Shown piece by piece: positions 26,537 to 35,282 of a stretch of DNA of 59,686 nt. The stretch lies in assembly GCA_903853805.1 (NCBI GenBank), contig CAINUN010000078.1, positions 1-59,686 of the forward strand, in the 5' to 3' direction. How positions within the stretch are numbered: the first letter of the stretch is position 1; each line of letters opens with the position of its first letter. Origin of the DNA: an uncultured Bacteroidota bacterium. Its GTDB lineage: Bacteria; Bacteroidota; Bacteroidia; Chitinophagales; Chitinophagaceae. The translations under genes and the position numbers were made by a program. Under the pieces are notes generated by a model, which worked only from the letters and a program-made list of their open reading frames with translations, ran no database searches and was not told where the DNA came from.

Positions 26537-27235
26537 TTACTTGGTAATTGTTGTAGTTTGCGTAGTGGTAGGGTCCGTAGGGTCCGTAGGGTCCGGAGTA
26601 TCGTAAATTATATAGTCGTTGTACTTGGCTTCGCTTTTGCCTTTCCATATTTTTTTTCCGTTGTTACACACTTTTACTAAAAACTCATAGAGGTTGTTGC
26701 CAGCCTCGTTTCTGTCTTCTGTTTTCAACTCTCGGTTCACTTCGGCATCGTGTTGTGCTTTGTCGTTGGCAACAAACTTATCTATCAATACATGTAGTTC
26801 TGCAATTAGATGACTCCATTTGGCGCCTGGCACAAATTCATCCAAAATCTCAGGGGCAACTCTTACCACTCTATCTGCCAATTTTTTGAGTTCAAAATCA
26901 ACAGTTTGGCTGAGGTTATGAATGCCCAACTTGCGGTAATAGCTACTACGGTCGGAATAGCTATTGGCAACATGTTGTGCAATGGTGCCCATAGTATTGC
27001 GTAGATCTTCTTCTGTTTTGTTTTTTTGTTTGGTAACTTCGGTTTGGTCAGCTAATAGTTCTTCATCGGTAGGAATGGCTACAAGTGCATCAATTAATGT
27101 TTGCAGTTCCACCGGTAGAATTTCAAATTTCTCAAACTCAACAATATCTCTATTAAGCGCAGCTACTTTTTCATTAGCTAGCTTTTCGAGGTCGGCAAAA
27201 CTCATGTTGAATTTTGTCAATTTTTGTTTAGGCAT
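26537..27235 (-). CDS. Hypothetical helical protein with TDP repeat tail
   Basis: 232 residues, mostly long charged helices, with no signal peptide. Residues 1-195 look like a helical-bundle protein with several heptad-like Leu/Ile positions. The C-terminus KYNDYIIYD is followed by three perfect PTD repeats, encoded by three identical 9-bp units at 26568-26594, and a Thr-rich end. The repeat is a likely slippage site. I do not recognise the family, and the gene appears to be a single-gene transcript. Confidence 0.75.
   Translation of the reverse strand: MPKQKLTKFNMSFADLEKLANEKVAALNRDIVEFEKFEILPVELQTLIDALVAIPTDEELLADQTEVTKQKNKTEEDLRNTMGTIAQHVANSYSDRSSYYRKLGIHNLSQTVDFELKKLADRVVRVAPEILDEFVPGAKWSHLIAELHVLIDKFVANDKAQHDAEVNRELKTEDRNEAGNNLYEFLVKVCNNGKKIWKGKSEAKYNDYIIYDTPDPTDPTDPTTTQTTTITK
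26568..26594. repeat. Three perfect 9-bp tandem repeats inside a coding tail
   Basis: The unit GTAGGGTCC is repeated three times without error. On the coding (minus) strand it encodes a short Asp-Pro-Thr repeat at the C-terminus of the preceding protein. Copy number could vary by replication slippage without a frameshift. Confidence 0.85.
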
Positions 27236-28017
27236 TTCAATTTTACTTTATTTTTCTTATCAAGAAACTATTCTTGGTTTTATTTCTTTTTCTTTTTTTT
27301 TCATAGCGGCTATTCGCAGCTTTATGCTTACTATTTTCTCAATTACTCTCCTTATACACGAAATAAAATTTGTTAACCGCTTAATTCAACTAACTATTCA
27401 CCTTATTCCAACTTTTATTCTTCACTTTCAAAGTACTATACGTTTATTTCAATTCACTTTACGACCAACTTGAGCCATTATACAATCAACAATAATTGAT
27501 TAAGAACGTTTGATCTTCACTTTATTCTTTTAAAGAACTTTTTTTAATTCACTTTCCAACATTTCGCTTTATTTTTTCCATAGCTATCGTTCAGATAATG
27601 ATGTTTTTGGTTTCAAAAAAAATGTACTAGCGTTAGACAAGGCCGTACATAGATCATTCATTTAGAAACTCAACGATAGAAAAGGATAGAGTTATAGTAT
27701 ATGAAAAAAAGTGTATCAAAAATGAGTGAAATAGACCTTCTAGCACATCATTACTATTTTACCCAACAAAAGTGTGTCTAAAAATCTTCGGAAACGTTTT
27801 GATTAGATTAACGTTGAATTATTGAATTGTAAAGAAATTGTTATGTAAATAGAAAACTGGGGATAAAATGGCATTAACAAAACAAGATTAATACCCTGCT
27901 TTGTTTAAGTTCTATTTCACCAAAGTATGGTTTTTTTTCACAAGAAAGATATGCAAAATTGACTGCTATTACCCCCCCCCTTTAATTTATTAATTTCCAA
28001 AAGTAGTCATTGTCTTA
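27236..28017. other. 782-bp gene-free stretch
   Basis: The stretch 27250-27570 is pyrimidine-rich on the plus strand, meaning the minus-strand leader of the helical-protein gene is long and purine-rich. A run of nine C at 27972-27980 is the longest G/C homopolymer that I noticed. The plus-strand ORF at 26964-27473 has no coding signs and is antisense to the gene. Nothing else is supported. Confidence 0.5.
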
Positions 28018-28353
28018 CTATTTTGCCTTATTGGGTTTAGTTAATACCTTAGGTTTTTTTTCAACTATTTTCTTAGTATCCGCTTCTGTTATTTTCTTAT
28101 TGTAAACTTTTTTTTCTTTGATGACAATTTTCTTCATCAAATTGGAGAGGTTTAATTTCTCAATCTCTACAATATTTTTCTTTTCTTTCAGATCCTTTTT
28201 CAAGGCTTTTATTTGTGTTTTTGTTTGTGCAACAAGTTCCAAAGATTTTAGAATAGCAGCAGCAGCCCTAAAATTTTTATCATAAGGATTAACTTGTTTT
28301 TTGGTTGAAACTATTTCCACAATTTCTTTTGCTGACTTAATTATCTTGTTCAT
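28018..28353 (-). CDS. Small basic coiled-coil protein
   Basis: 111 residues from ATG 28353 (MNKIIKSAKEIVEIV); a longer ORF from 28443 adds a poor 30-residue N-terminus. The protein is very Lys-rich (K about one quarter), with a continuous helix from about 30 to 75 and a basic, Pro-containing tail KPKVLTKPNKAK. It could bind nucleic acid or polyanions such as polyphosphate. It is divergent from the pstS-like gene, and two 11-bp-spaced GTAACA sites lie just before it. Family unknown. Confidence 0.65.
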   Translation of the reverse strand: MNKIIKSAKEIVEIVSTKKQVNPYDKNFRAAAAILKSLELVAQTKTQIKALKKDLKEKKNIVEIEKLNLSNLMKKIVIKEKKVYNKKITEADTKKIVEKKPKVLTKPNKAK

Positions 28354-28371
28354 GTTTTTGAAAATTAATAA

Positions 28372-28389
28372 TGTTACTAAATTGTTACC
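28372..28389 (-). promoter_or_regulatory. Two 11-bp-spaced GTAACA sites
   Basis: On the minus strand GGTAACA (28383-28389) and AGTAACA (28372-28378) match the best half-sites of the other arrays. They lie only 19 bp before the chosen start codon. If functional they overlap the promoter or leader, or the start is further downstream. Confidence 0.35.
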
Positions 28390-28516
28390 TTTAAGGTGTT
28401 TGATTGTAATTTGAAACAAAATTAGTAAATGGGTACAATTCAACGTTAAGTTATGTTTATCAATTACTTCGCTTAAAGTAGTTGTTGAAATTAAAAAGGA
28501 ATCGAATTACCAATCT

Positions 28517-28534
28517 CTTAAACATTACTTAACT
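28517..28534 (+). promoter_or_regulatory. Two 11-bp-spaced CTTAAAC/CTTAACT sites (putative Pho box) before the pstS-like gene
   Basis: CTTAAAC at 28517-28523 and CTTAACT at 28528-28534 are separated by ATTA. They lie 55 bp before the ATG. A near-consensus -7 element, CAACTTTG (one mismatch to TAnnTTTG), follows about 20 bp downstream. Confidence 0.6.
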
Positions 28535-28588
28535 TACTAGTAGTTGTTCTACTTCAACTTTGTTGATTCAAAAAATAATCGATAAAAA

Positions 28589-29404
28589 ATGAAAAGAATT
28601 CTTTCCATAAGCTTAGTAAGTATCATATTGTTTGCTTTTGCAATGCCCAAAAATGATATCATTTTAAAAGGAAGCGACACCGTATTGCCTTTAGCACAAA
28701 AAGAAGCTGAAGTTTTTATGAAAACAAATGCGGATGCATCCATTTCAGTTGTTGGTGGTGGTTCTGGCGTTGGCATCACAAGCCTTATTGATGGTACAAC
28801 AGATATCGCCATGTCATCGAGAGATTTAAAGATTGAAGAAAAAATGAAACTTGTTGATAAGAAAATAAAACAAGTGATCATTGCTTATGATGCACTTGCT
28901 ATTGTGATAAATCCTAAAAACAAAATTAATCAATTGACACGTGAACAATTAGAAGGCATTTTTACAGGAAAAATTACCAATTGGAAAGAAGTAGGTGGTG
29001 CCGATGAAAAAATAATCCCTTATTCAAGAGAAAGTAGTTCTGGCACTTATGAATTCATGAAAGAACATGTAATGAGCAAAAAGAATTATGGTTCAGAAGT
29101 GCTGAGTGCTCCAGCTACCGGAGCTATTGTTCAATCAATAAGTCAAACAAAAGGTGCAATTGGATATGTAGGATTGGCTTATCTAAATAAAAACATTAAA
29201 CCAATTGCTGTTTCTTTTGATGAGCAAAAATTTATCAAACCTAGCATCGCTAATGCAAAGAACAAATCATATCCAATATCTCGTCCATTATATTATATCT
29301 ACGCTGCAGCATCGGAGAAAAAAGTGAAACCATTTGTAACTTTTGTAGTTTCTTCTAAAGGTCAGAAAATTGTAGAAGAAATAGGCTATATTTCTATCAA
29401 ATAA
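28589..29404 (+). CDS. pstS: PstS-like phosphate-binding protein
   Basis: 271 residues with a signal peptide (ISLVSIILFAFA). The substrate-binding protein motifs are GSDTVLPLAQ, GGGSGVGITSLIDGTTDIAMSSR, ITNWKEVGG and SRESSSGTYEFM. The serines, Thr, Arg and Asp in these positions bind phosphate in PstS. It captures periplasmic phosphate for an ABC importer. pstC, pstA and pstB do not follow; a strong terminator is 24 bp downstream, so this is an orphan PstS. It may feed transporter genes elsewhere or act as a phosphate buffer next to the TonB receptors. Confidence 0.88.
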   Translation: MKRILSISLVSIILFAFAMPKNDIILKGSDTVLPLAQKEAEVFMKTNADASISVVGGGSGVGITSLIDGTTDIAMSSRDLKIEEKMKLVDKKIKQVIIAYDALAIVINPKNKINQLTREQLEGIFTGKITNWKEVGGADEKIIPYSRESSSGTYEFMKEHVMSKKNYGSEVLSAPATGAIVQSISQTKGAIGYVGLAYLNKNIKPIAVSFDEQKFIKPSIANAKNKSYPISRPLYYIYAAASEKKVKPFVTFVVSSKGQKIVEEIGYISIK

Positions 29405-29427
29405 AAGCAACAGTTAAACATTAAACA

Positions 29428-29466
29428 AAAAAAGTGCAGGTCAAATTTGATCTGCACTTTTTTTGC
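29428..29466 (+). terminator. Terminator after the pstS-like gene
   Basis: The stem AAAGTGCAG (29431-29439) with CTGCACTTT (29452-29460) has a partly self-complementary loop and a T-tract to 29464. Confidence 0.92.
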
Positions 29467-29943
29467 TCAATAAGGGAAAAAAGGTGTTACTAAAAATAAA
29501 GAATCTGCTGTACAAAATCAGTTTACTTTAAGGAAACAGGGTAAGTTAAACTTAAGAATAAAAGGCATGTACAACAGATTCCTCATAATTACTACTCATA
29601 CTTAGTTTTCAATAGTAACAGGGTTTAATAATAATCTTGAGTAACCGCTTGTAAAAGCAAAAATGCAGTAAAATGAGGGACTCAATGTTTCAAAAACATT
29701 ATTGAAAAATGAAAGAATTGTGAACAAATCATTTACGAATTGGTCTATGTTGTCCTTTTTTTGGGTTCATTTTCTTTTGTGCCGGTAAAAGAACAGGAAC
29801 CAATTTTCCAGCATTGAGCATCCTACTTAAGTTTCAGTCTGAGACTGAAATTTTGCTTGCAAGTGTGCACTAGACTGAACTAATTAGCCAATGAAAATCT
29901 CCTCCTCTGGAGAGGCGACTTGGTAACTATTTCCAAACAATAA
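29467..29943. other. Intergenic region with an interspersed repeat
   Basis: No gene found. It contains one copy of a dispersed repeat (29787-29859) and, inside it, the perfect inverted repeat TTTCAGTCT/AGACTGAAA around a single G. Confidence 0.5.
29787..29859. repeat. Interspersed repeat, copy A
   Basis: It starts AAAAGAACAGGAAC and includes TGAGCATCCT, then a TTTCAGTCTGAGACT palindrome, and ends TTGCTTG. It is about 80 percent identical to 36644-36714. Both copies lie in gene-free DNA. Confidence 0.75.
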
Positions 29944-29983
29944 ACAAACAATAACCCAACTTTTCGGTAATCATTACATAACG
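29944..29983 (+). promoter_or_regulatory. Four-unit 11-bp-spaced array (putative Pho box) before receptor 2
   Basis: Units are ACAAACA (29944), CCCAACT (29955), GGTAATC (29966) and CATAACG (29977), each four bases apart and each with AAC or AAT at positions 4-6. The last two are the clearest. The array ends 64 bp before the start codon. Confidence 0.5.
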
Positions 29984-30046
29984 CCACGGCCATATTCTAT
30001 TAACATGGGCTAAGGAGTTTTGCACTTATAAATCAACCTACCGATT

Positions 30047-32899
30047 TTGACCGTGCGCTACATTTTTACACTGCTATTATTCCTTTGCATTCCATTTACA
30101 GCTATTAATGCTGCAACCATTACCGGCAAGGTGGTTGATGCTGAAACCCACCAACCTTTAGAAGGTGTCATTGTTCATCTTTCGGGCTCAAGCTTGGGTG
30201 CTGCGACGGATGCTACTGGCTTGTTTCAATTGATTGAAGTGAAAGAAGGTCTTTACGAATTGGTGGCATCCTATATTTCATTTAAGACGGAAACTGTAAA
30301 AATATCATTGAAAGAAGACGAGACCAAAACCATTAATATAGAACTGAAGCCCGACAATGGAGAAAAAACGAACTTAAAAGAAGTAACTATTAAGTCGAAA
30401 AAACTAACACATACTGAGAATGCAGTATTGCTTGAAATGCATCAGGCAAATCAAATAGTGAGCGGCATAAGTGCCATGCAAATTGCCAAAACACAAGACC
30501 GAAATGCAGCAGATGTAGTGAAAAGAATTCCGGGAGTTACCATTCTTGAAGACCGCTTTATTATGGTGCGTGGTTTATATGACCGTTACAACACCACATG
30601 GTTGAATGATGCAGGTGCGCCTTCGGCAGAAATGGACAAAAAGTCATTTTCATTTGACTTGATTCCTAGTGGACAGATTGACCGCATCTTAATTTACAAA
30701 ACACCGAGTCCTGAATTACCGGGGGATTTTGCAGGAGGTATGGTGAAGCTTTATACAAGCTCAATACCTGAAAAAAACCAAACAAGCATTGGCTTTCAAA
30801 CTTCAATAAGAGAATACACAACTGGCAGTTCATTCAACTACAATCCAAAAGGAAAAACAGATTGGTTGGGTTATGATGACGGCACAAGAGCGATACCTTC
30901 TTTTGTTCCCACAAAAGTTCAGGGCAACGAAGGAAATATTAATATCATCACCCAATCCTTCAATAACAATTGGAAGATTTTTCAAAAAACAGCAACCCCT
31001 GATTTACGTTTCAGTTTCACGAAATCAAATGTTGGAACATGGAAGAGGTTGACAATAGGCAATGTATTGGGGTTGAATTACAGTAGCACCGTAACCAACA
31101 ATCAAATTATTCGACGAGACTTTGAACAAGCGGATACCAATACCCAAACTTTCAGTTATAAGGATCAAGAAAGCATTCAGAAAAACTCAGTAGCAATTAT
31201 GGAAAATACTGGAGTTTCTTTTGGTAAATCAAGAATTGAATGGAAGAACATTTACAACAGAAATGGAAAAGCATCTGTAATAATAAGAGACTATCAACCT
31301 GACCCATATACTGCCGATCGTTTTACTGCTGAACGTAACTACATCATGAGTTATCAAAGCATTGCCACTTTTAGCAGTCAATTGAATGGCACACACACCT
31401 CTAAAGACGATAACACCAAATATACTTGGACTTTAGGCTATACCAATCTTCTTAAAGATCAACCTGACTTAAGAAGAATAAGATACAATAAAGCCAGTGA
31501 TGCGACGCCCGATTCCATGTATGCGGCATCTGCAATAGCAACTCAGGTTGACCCAGTGTATGGCGGAGGAAGATTCTTTGCAAAATTGCAGGAACATGTC
31601 TATTCCTTCAATCACAACCTCAATAAAAAACTAGAACTAAAGCACTATAAGTTTGAATTGAATGCTGGGAATTATATAGAGTATAAAGACCGAACATTTG
31701 ATGCAAGACTGTTTGGATATACTGCCAAAACAACTACTCCTTTTAGCTACAAAACACTTGGAATCAACGAAATATTTGCTCCTGAAAATGTAGGTGACGC
31801 CAATCAATTTAAAATATCAGAGTCAACCAACAAAGGAGATAGTTATACAGCAGAGAACAAACTAATTGCTACTTATGTTGCCCTAGTGCTTCCTGTTGGC
31901 GATAAAATAAAAATTTCAGGCGGCGTTCGTCATGAAATCAATTTGCAGTCTTTACACTCTTATACTTTAAGTGGGTCTCCTATCTCTATAGATTTAGCAG
32001 CCAAGATATTGTTGCCTTCTGTAAACATTGCCTACAATTTCAACGAAAAGAGTTTAGTACGTTTTGCTTATGGCAAAACCATAAATCGTCCTGAATTTAG
32101 AGAACAAGCACCTTTCTATTTCTATGATAATGAAGACCGTGCAGGACTCTATGGCGCGCTCTACCCTAGCCTATTTAACCCTCAAGGGAAACCATTGCGG
32201 ATAGCTAAGATTGACAACTTTGATGTTCGTTGGGAATTATATCCTTCAAACGGCGAGCTTATTCAAATAGGTGCTTTCTACAAATCGTTTATTGACCCTA
32301 TTCAAAAAGTGTTGGAAATAGGTGGGGACAATAAAGATTTCACCTTTGTCAACACCCAATCGGCGAAGGTATATGGAGTAGAAGCTGAAATCAGAAAGAA
32401 CCTCTTGTTTGCCGACGAATATTTTCACACAAAAGCATTTCAATACTTCACGCTAGTAGGCAATGTGTCACTCATAAAAAGTGAAATGACCATTGGCAAC
32501 GAAGCTACGAATAACATCTACCCTGACCCACCTGTCACTAAGATGCAAGGACAATCCCCTTATACCATTAACCTCGGCACTTACTTTCAGCAGGATGCTA
32601 TAGGCTTAAGGGGTTCTTTGCTTTACAATGTGTTTGGTCCAAGAATCTATTCTCTTGGCTTAGGTCCTGTTGCCAATCTTTATGAATTGCCCTTCCATTC
32701 GCTCGACTTCAATTTCGAAAAGACATTTAACAAGCATTACCTCTTCAGCATCGGTGTTCAAAATCTATTGAACTCAAGAATTGCAATGGCTTACGATTTT
32801 GACAACAATAACAAAATAGACCCAACCGAATCAAAGTTCATGTGGAAAGACTATCGTTCAGGAACGTATCTCAGCATCGGTTTCAAACTCAAATTCTAA
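30047..32899 (+). CDS. TonB-dependent receptor 2, paralogue of receptor 1
   Basis: About 950 residues. There is no in-frame ATG between the upstream stop (30029-30031) and the signal peptide, so translation starts at TTG 30047 or, more simply, GTG 30053 (MRYIFTLLLFLCIPFTAINA). A carboxypeptidase-regulatory-like domain (about 22-105) is followed by the same plug motifs as receptor 1: RGLYDRYNTTWLN and FDLIPSGQIDRI..KTPSPELPGDFAGG. A long beta-barrel follows. It is paired with a T9SS beta-helix protein 42 bp downstream, mirroring the receptor 1 pair. Phosphate-related uptake is inferred from the neighbourhood and the upstream 11-bp array. Confidence 0.9.
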   Translation: MTVRYIFTLLLFLCIPFTAINAATITGKVVDAETHQPLEGVIVHLSGSSLGAATDATGLFQLIEVKEGLYELVASYISFKTETVKISLKEDETKTINIELKPDNGEKTNLKEVTIKSKKLTHTENAVLLEMHQANQIVSGISAMQIAKTQDRNAADVVKRIPGVTILEDRFIMVRGLYDRYNTTWLNDAGAPSAEMDKKSFSFDLIPSGQIDRILIYKTPSPELPGDFAGGMVKLYTSSIPEKNQTSIGFQTSIREYTTGSSFNYNPKGKTDWLGYDDGTRAIPSFVPTKVQGNEGNINIITQSFNNNWKIFQKTATPDLRFSFTKSNVGTWKRLTIGNVLGLNYSSTVTNNQIIRRDFEQADTNTQTFSYKDQESIQKNSVAIMENTGVSFGKSRIEWKNIYNRNGKASVIIRDYQPDPYTADRFTAERNYIMSYQSIATFSSQLNGTHTSKDDNTKYTWTLGYTNLLKDQPDLRRIRYNKASDATPDSMYAASAIATQVDPVYGGGRFFAKLQEHVYSFNHNLNKKLELKHYKFELNAGNYIEYKDRTFDARLFGYTAKTTTPFSYKTLGINEIFAPENVGDANQFKISESTNKGDSYTAENKLIATYVALVLPVGDKIKISGGVRHEINLQSLHSYTLSGSPISIDLAAKILLPSVNIAYNFNEKSLVRFAYGKTINRPEFREQAPFYFYDNEDRAGLYGALYPSLFNPQGKPLRIAKIDNFDVRWELYPSNGELIQIGAFYKSFIDPIQKVLEIGGDNKDFTFVNTQSAKVYGVEAEIRKNLLFADEYFHTKAFQYFTLVGNVSLIKSEMTIGNEATNNIYPDPPVTKMQGQSPYTINLGTYFQQDAIGLRGSLLYNVFGPRIYSLGLGPVANLYELPFHSLDFNFEKTFNKHYLFSIGVQNLLNSRIAMAYDFDNNNKIDPTESKFMWKDYRSGTYLSIGFKLKF

Positions 32900-32941
32900 A
32901 TCAACTATTAAATCAGTCAATTTTAAAACCAACCAATAAAA

Positions 32942-34795
32942 ATGAAAAAAGCACTACTCTCGCTTTTCACAATGCTCAGCATTGGAACCTCAATTACACA
33001 TGCTGCTTACCAAACAGTAAATGTGCAAGACAGCATTTCTACCAACACTCACTGGACTAATGACAGACAATATCTCCTGATGGGATATGTATATGTTACA
33101 GCGGGCACTACACTTACCATTGACAGTGGTACTATCATCAAAGGAGATAAAAACTCTAAAGGCTCTTTGATCATAGAAAGAGACGCAAAAATTTATGCTA
33201 ATGGCACGAAGAATTTCCCAATCATTTTCACTTCTAATCAACCAGTAGGACAACGTTCTTATGGGGACTGGGGAGGTGTCATTATTTGTGGAAATGCACC
33301 AACCAATTGGAATGGCGGACATGCACAAGTTGAAGGCGGACCTCGTTCATTGTATGGTGGCACCAATCCTGCTGACAATAGCGGAAGCCTTTCTTATGTT
33401 CGTATTGAATTTCCAGGCGTAGCCTTTTCTCCAAACAATGAAATCAATGGATTGACACTTTGTTCTGTAGGTAATGGAACTATGCTAAACCACATCCAAG
33501 TTTCTTATAGTGGCGATGATAGTTATGAGTGGTTTGGTGGTAGTGTAAATGCCAAATACTTAGTTGCTTTCCGTGGATGGGATGATGATTTTGATACCGA
33601 CAATGGGTATAATGGTAAAGTTCAGTTTGGTGCATTAATTCGCGATCCGTTTGCTGCTGACCAATCAGGATCTAAAGCTTTTGAAAGCGATAGTTACCAA
33701 ACAGGTACTGCAACTGGATTAGCTGGTGATACCTCTCAAATCACTAAACCTATTTTCTCTAACATTACAGCAATTGGTCCATTGGTAAACCCAACTTCTA
33801 CTGCTTATGACCCACAATTTGTTGCAGGCGTTCATATTCGTCGCGGTAGTGGATTAAGTCTTTTAAACAGTGTTGTAGTTGGATATCCTGCAGGTTTATT
33901 GATTGATGAATCTTCTTCTGCTTTTGGTTCTACTGCTGCTAACATTGGTACTGAAATGTTGCAATTCCGCAACAACATTATTTGTGGAACACCTACAAAT
34001 GCTACTCCAAGCATGAAAGATATCATGTACGTTATTAATGGTGCAAGAAGCCTTACCCCAACAAATGCAAATGGTGATACAACAACAGGAAATCCTTTCA
34101 CTCTTTTTGCTGGTCCTTGGTCTTTCTTAAAAAACACTCCTTTTATGAATGCAGTTTATGCTACAGAACAAACTGGTGTTCGTTTGCAAAGCCCATTCAA
34201 TCTTGCTAATCCAAATCTAGTTCCTACAAGTACTTCTCCTATTGCTTATGGCACTAAATCATTCAACGGAACCACACGCACCTTCAACCCAATGATGCCA
34301 ATCAATTATGACACAACAGGAAATGGTTTGAACTATAATGTACCTACTAACGCACCTGACTTTACCAACAATAAAGCGGCTGATGGATTCTTTACTCGTA
34401 CCAATTACATCGGTGCTTTCTCTGGAACACAAACGACCAACGACAACTGGATGAACGGCTGGTGTAATTTCGATCCAGTGAACACTAACTACGATTATGT
34501 TATTGGCACTAACACTATCAACACAATTGCAGATGGAAACATCAATACCTTCAATGTATTTCCAAATCCTGCTAGCCAATCTGCAATGATTTCATTTACT
34601 GCAACTAATGCAACCATTAGTATCACGATGATGGATGTTACAGGTAATTTGGTGAAATCAATTGCTCATGATGTGAAAGTAAATGGTGCTTATCAAAACA
34701 CTATTGACCTTACTAACCTAAACGCTGGCGTTTATTTGATCAATGTACACTCTGAAAACTACAATAGCACTCAAAAAATCACAGTGATTAAATAA
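32942..34795 (+). CDS. Secreted beta-helix protein with T9SS sorting domain, paired with receptor 2
   Basis: 617 residues: a signal peptide (LLSLFTMLSIGTSITHA), a right-handed beta-helix body homologous to the lipoprotein at 18318-19760 (GDWGGVIICGNAP, EINGLTLCSVGNGT, YEWFGGSVN), and a C-terminal type A sorting domain from FNVFPNPASQ to KITVIK. It should be exported by T9SS and attached to the cell surface. The neighbouring receptor and the shared architecture suggest that it binds or processes the ligand imported by receptor 2. The catalytic role, if any, is unknown. Confidence 0.85.
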   Translation: MKKALLSLFTMLSIGTSITHAAYQTVNVQDSISTNTHWTNDRQYLLMGYVYVTAGTTLTIDSGTIIKGDKNSKGSLIIERDAKIYANGTKNFPIIFTSNQPVGQRSYGDWGGVIICGNAPTNWNGGHAQVEGGPRSLYGGTNPADNSGSLSYVRIEFPGVAFSPNNEINGLTLCSVGNGTMLNHIQVSYSGDDSYEWFGGSVNAKYLVAFRGWDDDFDTDNGYNGKVQFGALIRDPFAADQSGSKAFESDSYQTGTATGLAGDTSQITKPIFSNITAIGPLVNPTSTAYDPQFVAGVHIRRGSGLSLLNSVVVGYPAGLLIDESSSAFGSTAANIGTEMLQFRNNIICGTPTNATPSMKDIMYVINGARSLTPTNANGDTTTGNPFTLFAGPWSFLKNTPFMNAVYATEQTGVRLQSPFNLANPNLVPTSTSPIAYGTKSFNGTTRTFNPMMPINYDTTGNGLNYNVPTNAPDFTNNKAADGFFTRTNYIGAFSGTQTTNDNWMNGWCNFDPVNTNYDYVIGTNTINTIADGNINTFNVFPNPASQSAMISFTATNATISITMMDVTGNLVKSIAHDVKVNGAYQNTIDLTNLNAGVYLINVHSENYNSTQKITVIK

Positions 34796-34819
34796 AGTGC
34801 CCCTATAAATTTTATTTTG

Positions 34820-34850
34820 ACTGCCCCGTTTCGTCGGGGCAGTTTTTTTT
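34820..34850 (+). terminator. Terminator of the receptor 2 operon
   Basis: A GC-rich 9-bp stem, ACTGCCCCG (34820-34828) with CGGGGCAGT (34835-34843), ends in eight T. Confidence 0.95.
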
Positions 34851-34871
34851 CAAATTTCATCATAAAGGTTT

Positions 34872-35282
34872 ATGCAAATAATGGCTAGTCTTTTCAATAA
34901 ATTAACTCCATCCTTCGTAATAGTAATTGTGTTTTTGCTATTTCCTTCATGCACAAATAAAAATACCATTTCACCTCTAACAGTATGCGACAGCACGCAT
35001 ATCAGCTACTATAAAAATATCCAACCCATGATTAAACAAAACTGTTATTCCTGCCACAGCACTATAGCAACTCAAATTGGCGGTCTCAATTTAGAAGACA
35101 CAACGGCTTTAAAAAGCTATTTAACTTTTGATTTTAGAGGTGATGGCATCTATGGGTCTAAACTTTACCACTGCATTATTCATGCTCAATTGGCATTACC
35201 AATGCCGCCAACTTATATTCTCGACTCCTGTTCTATGAGCATGATACACTATTGGCTATTAATAGGAGCGCCATTAAAATGA
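34872..35282 (+). CDS. Lipoprotein with cytochrome c-type CxxCH motif
   Basis: 136 residues. The signal peptide ends in LLFPSC, giving a lipoprotein with the acylated Cys near residue 27; an alternative start at ATG 34881 shortens the N-terminus by three residues. NCYSCHS near residue 57 is a single haem c-binding site, and MPP near residue 113 could give the distal Met ligand. It resembles the short c-type cytochrome lipoproteins of Bacteroidota. It comes 22 bp after a terminator, so it probably has its own weak promoter. Electron partner unknown. Confidence 0.7.
   Translation: MQIMASLFNKLTPSFVIVIVFLLFPSCTNKNTISPLTVCDSTHISYYKNIQPMIKQNCYSCHSTIATQIGGLNLEDTTALKSYLTFDFRGDGIYGSKLYHCIIHAQLALPMPPTYILDSCSMSMIHYWLLIGAPLK

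Noticed and set aside
26964-27473. 169-residue plus-strand ORF
   Set aside because: It is antisense to the helical-protein gene and then runs through low-complexity DNA. Its Ser/Phe-rich translation is typical of a shadow frame.
27972-27980. C9 homopolymer as a phase-variation switch
   Set aside because: It is in gene-free DNA downstream of the small basic gene and not in a clear promoter or coding sequence.
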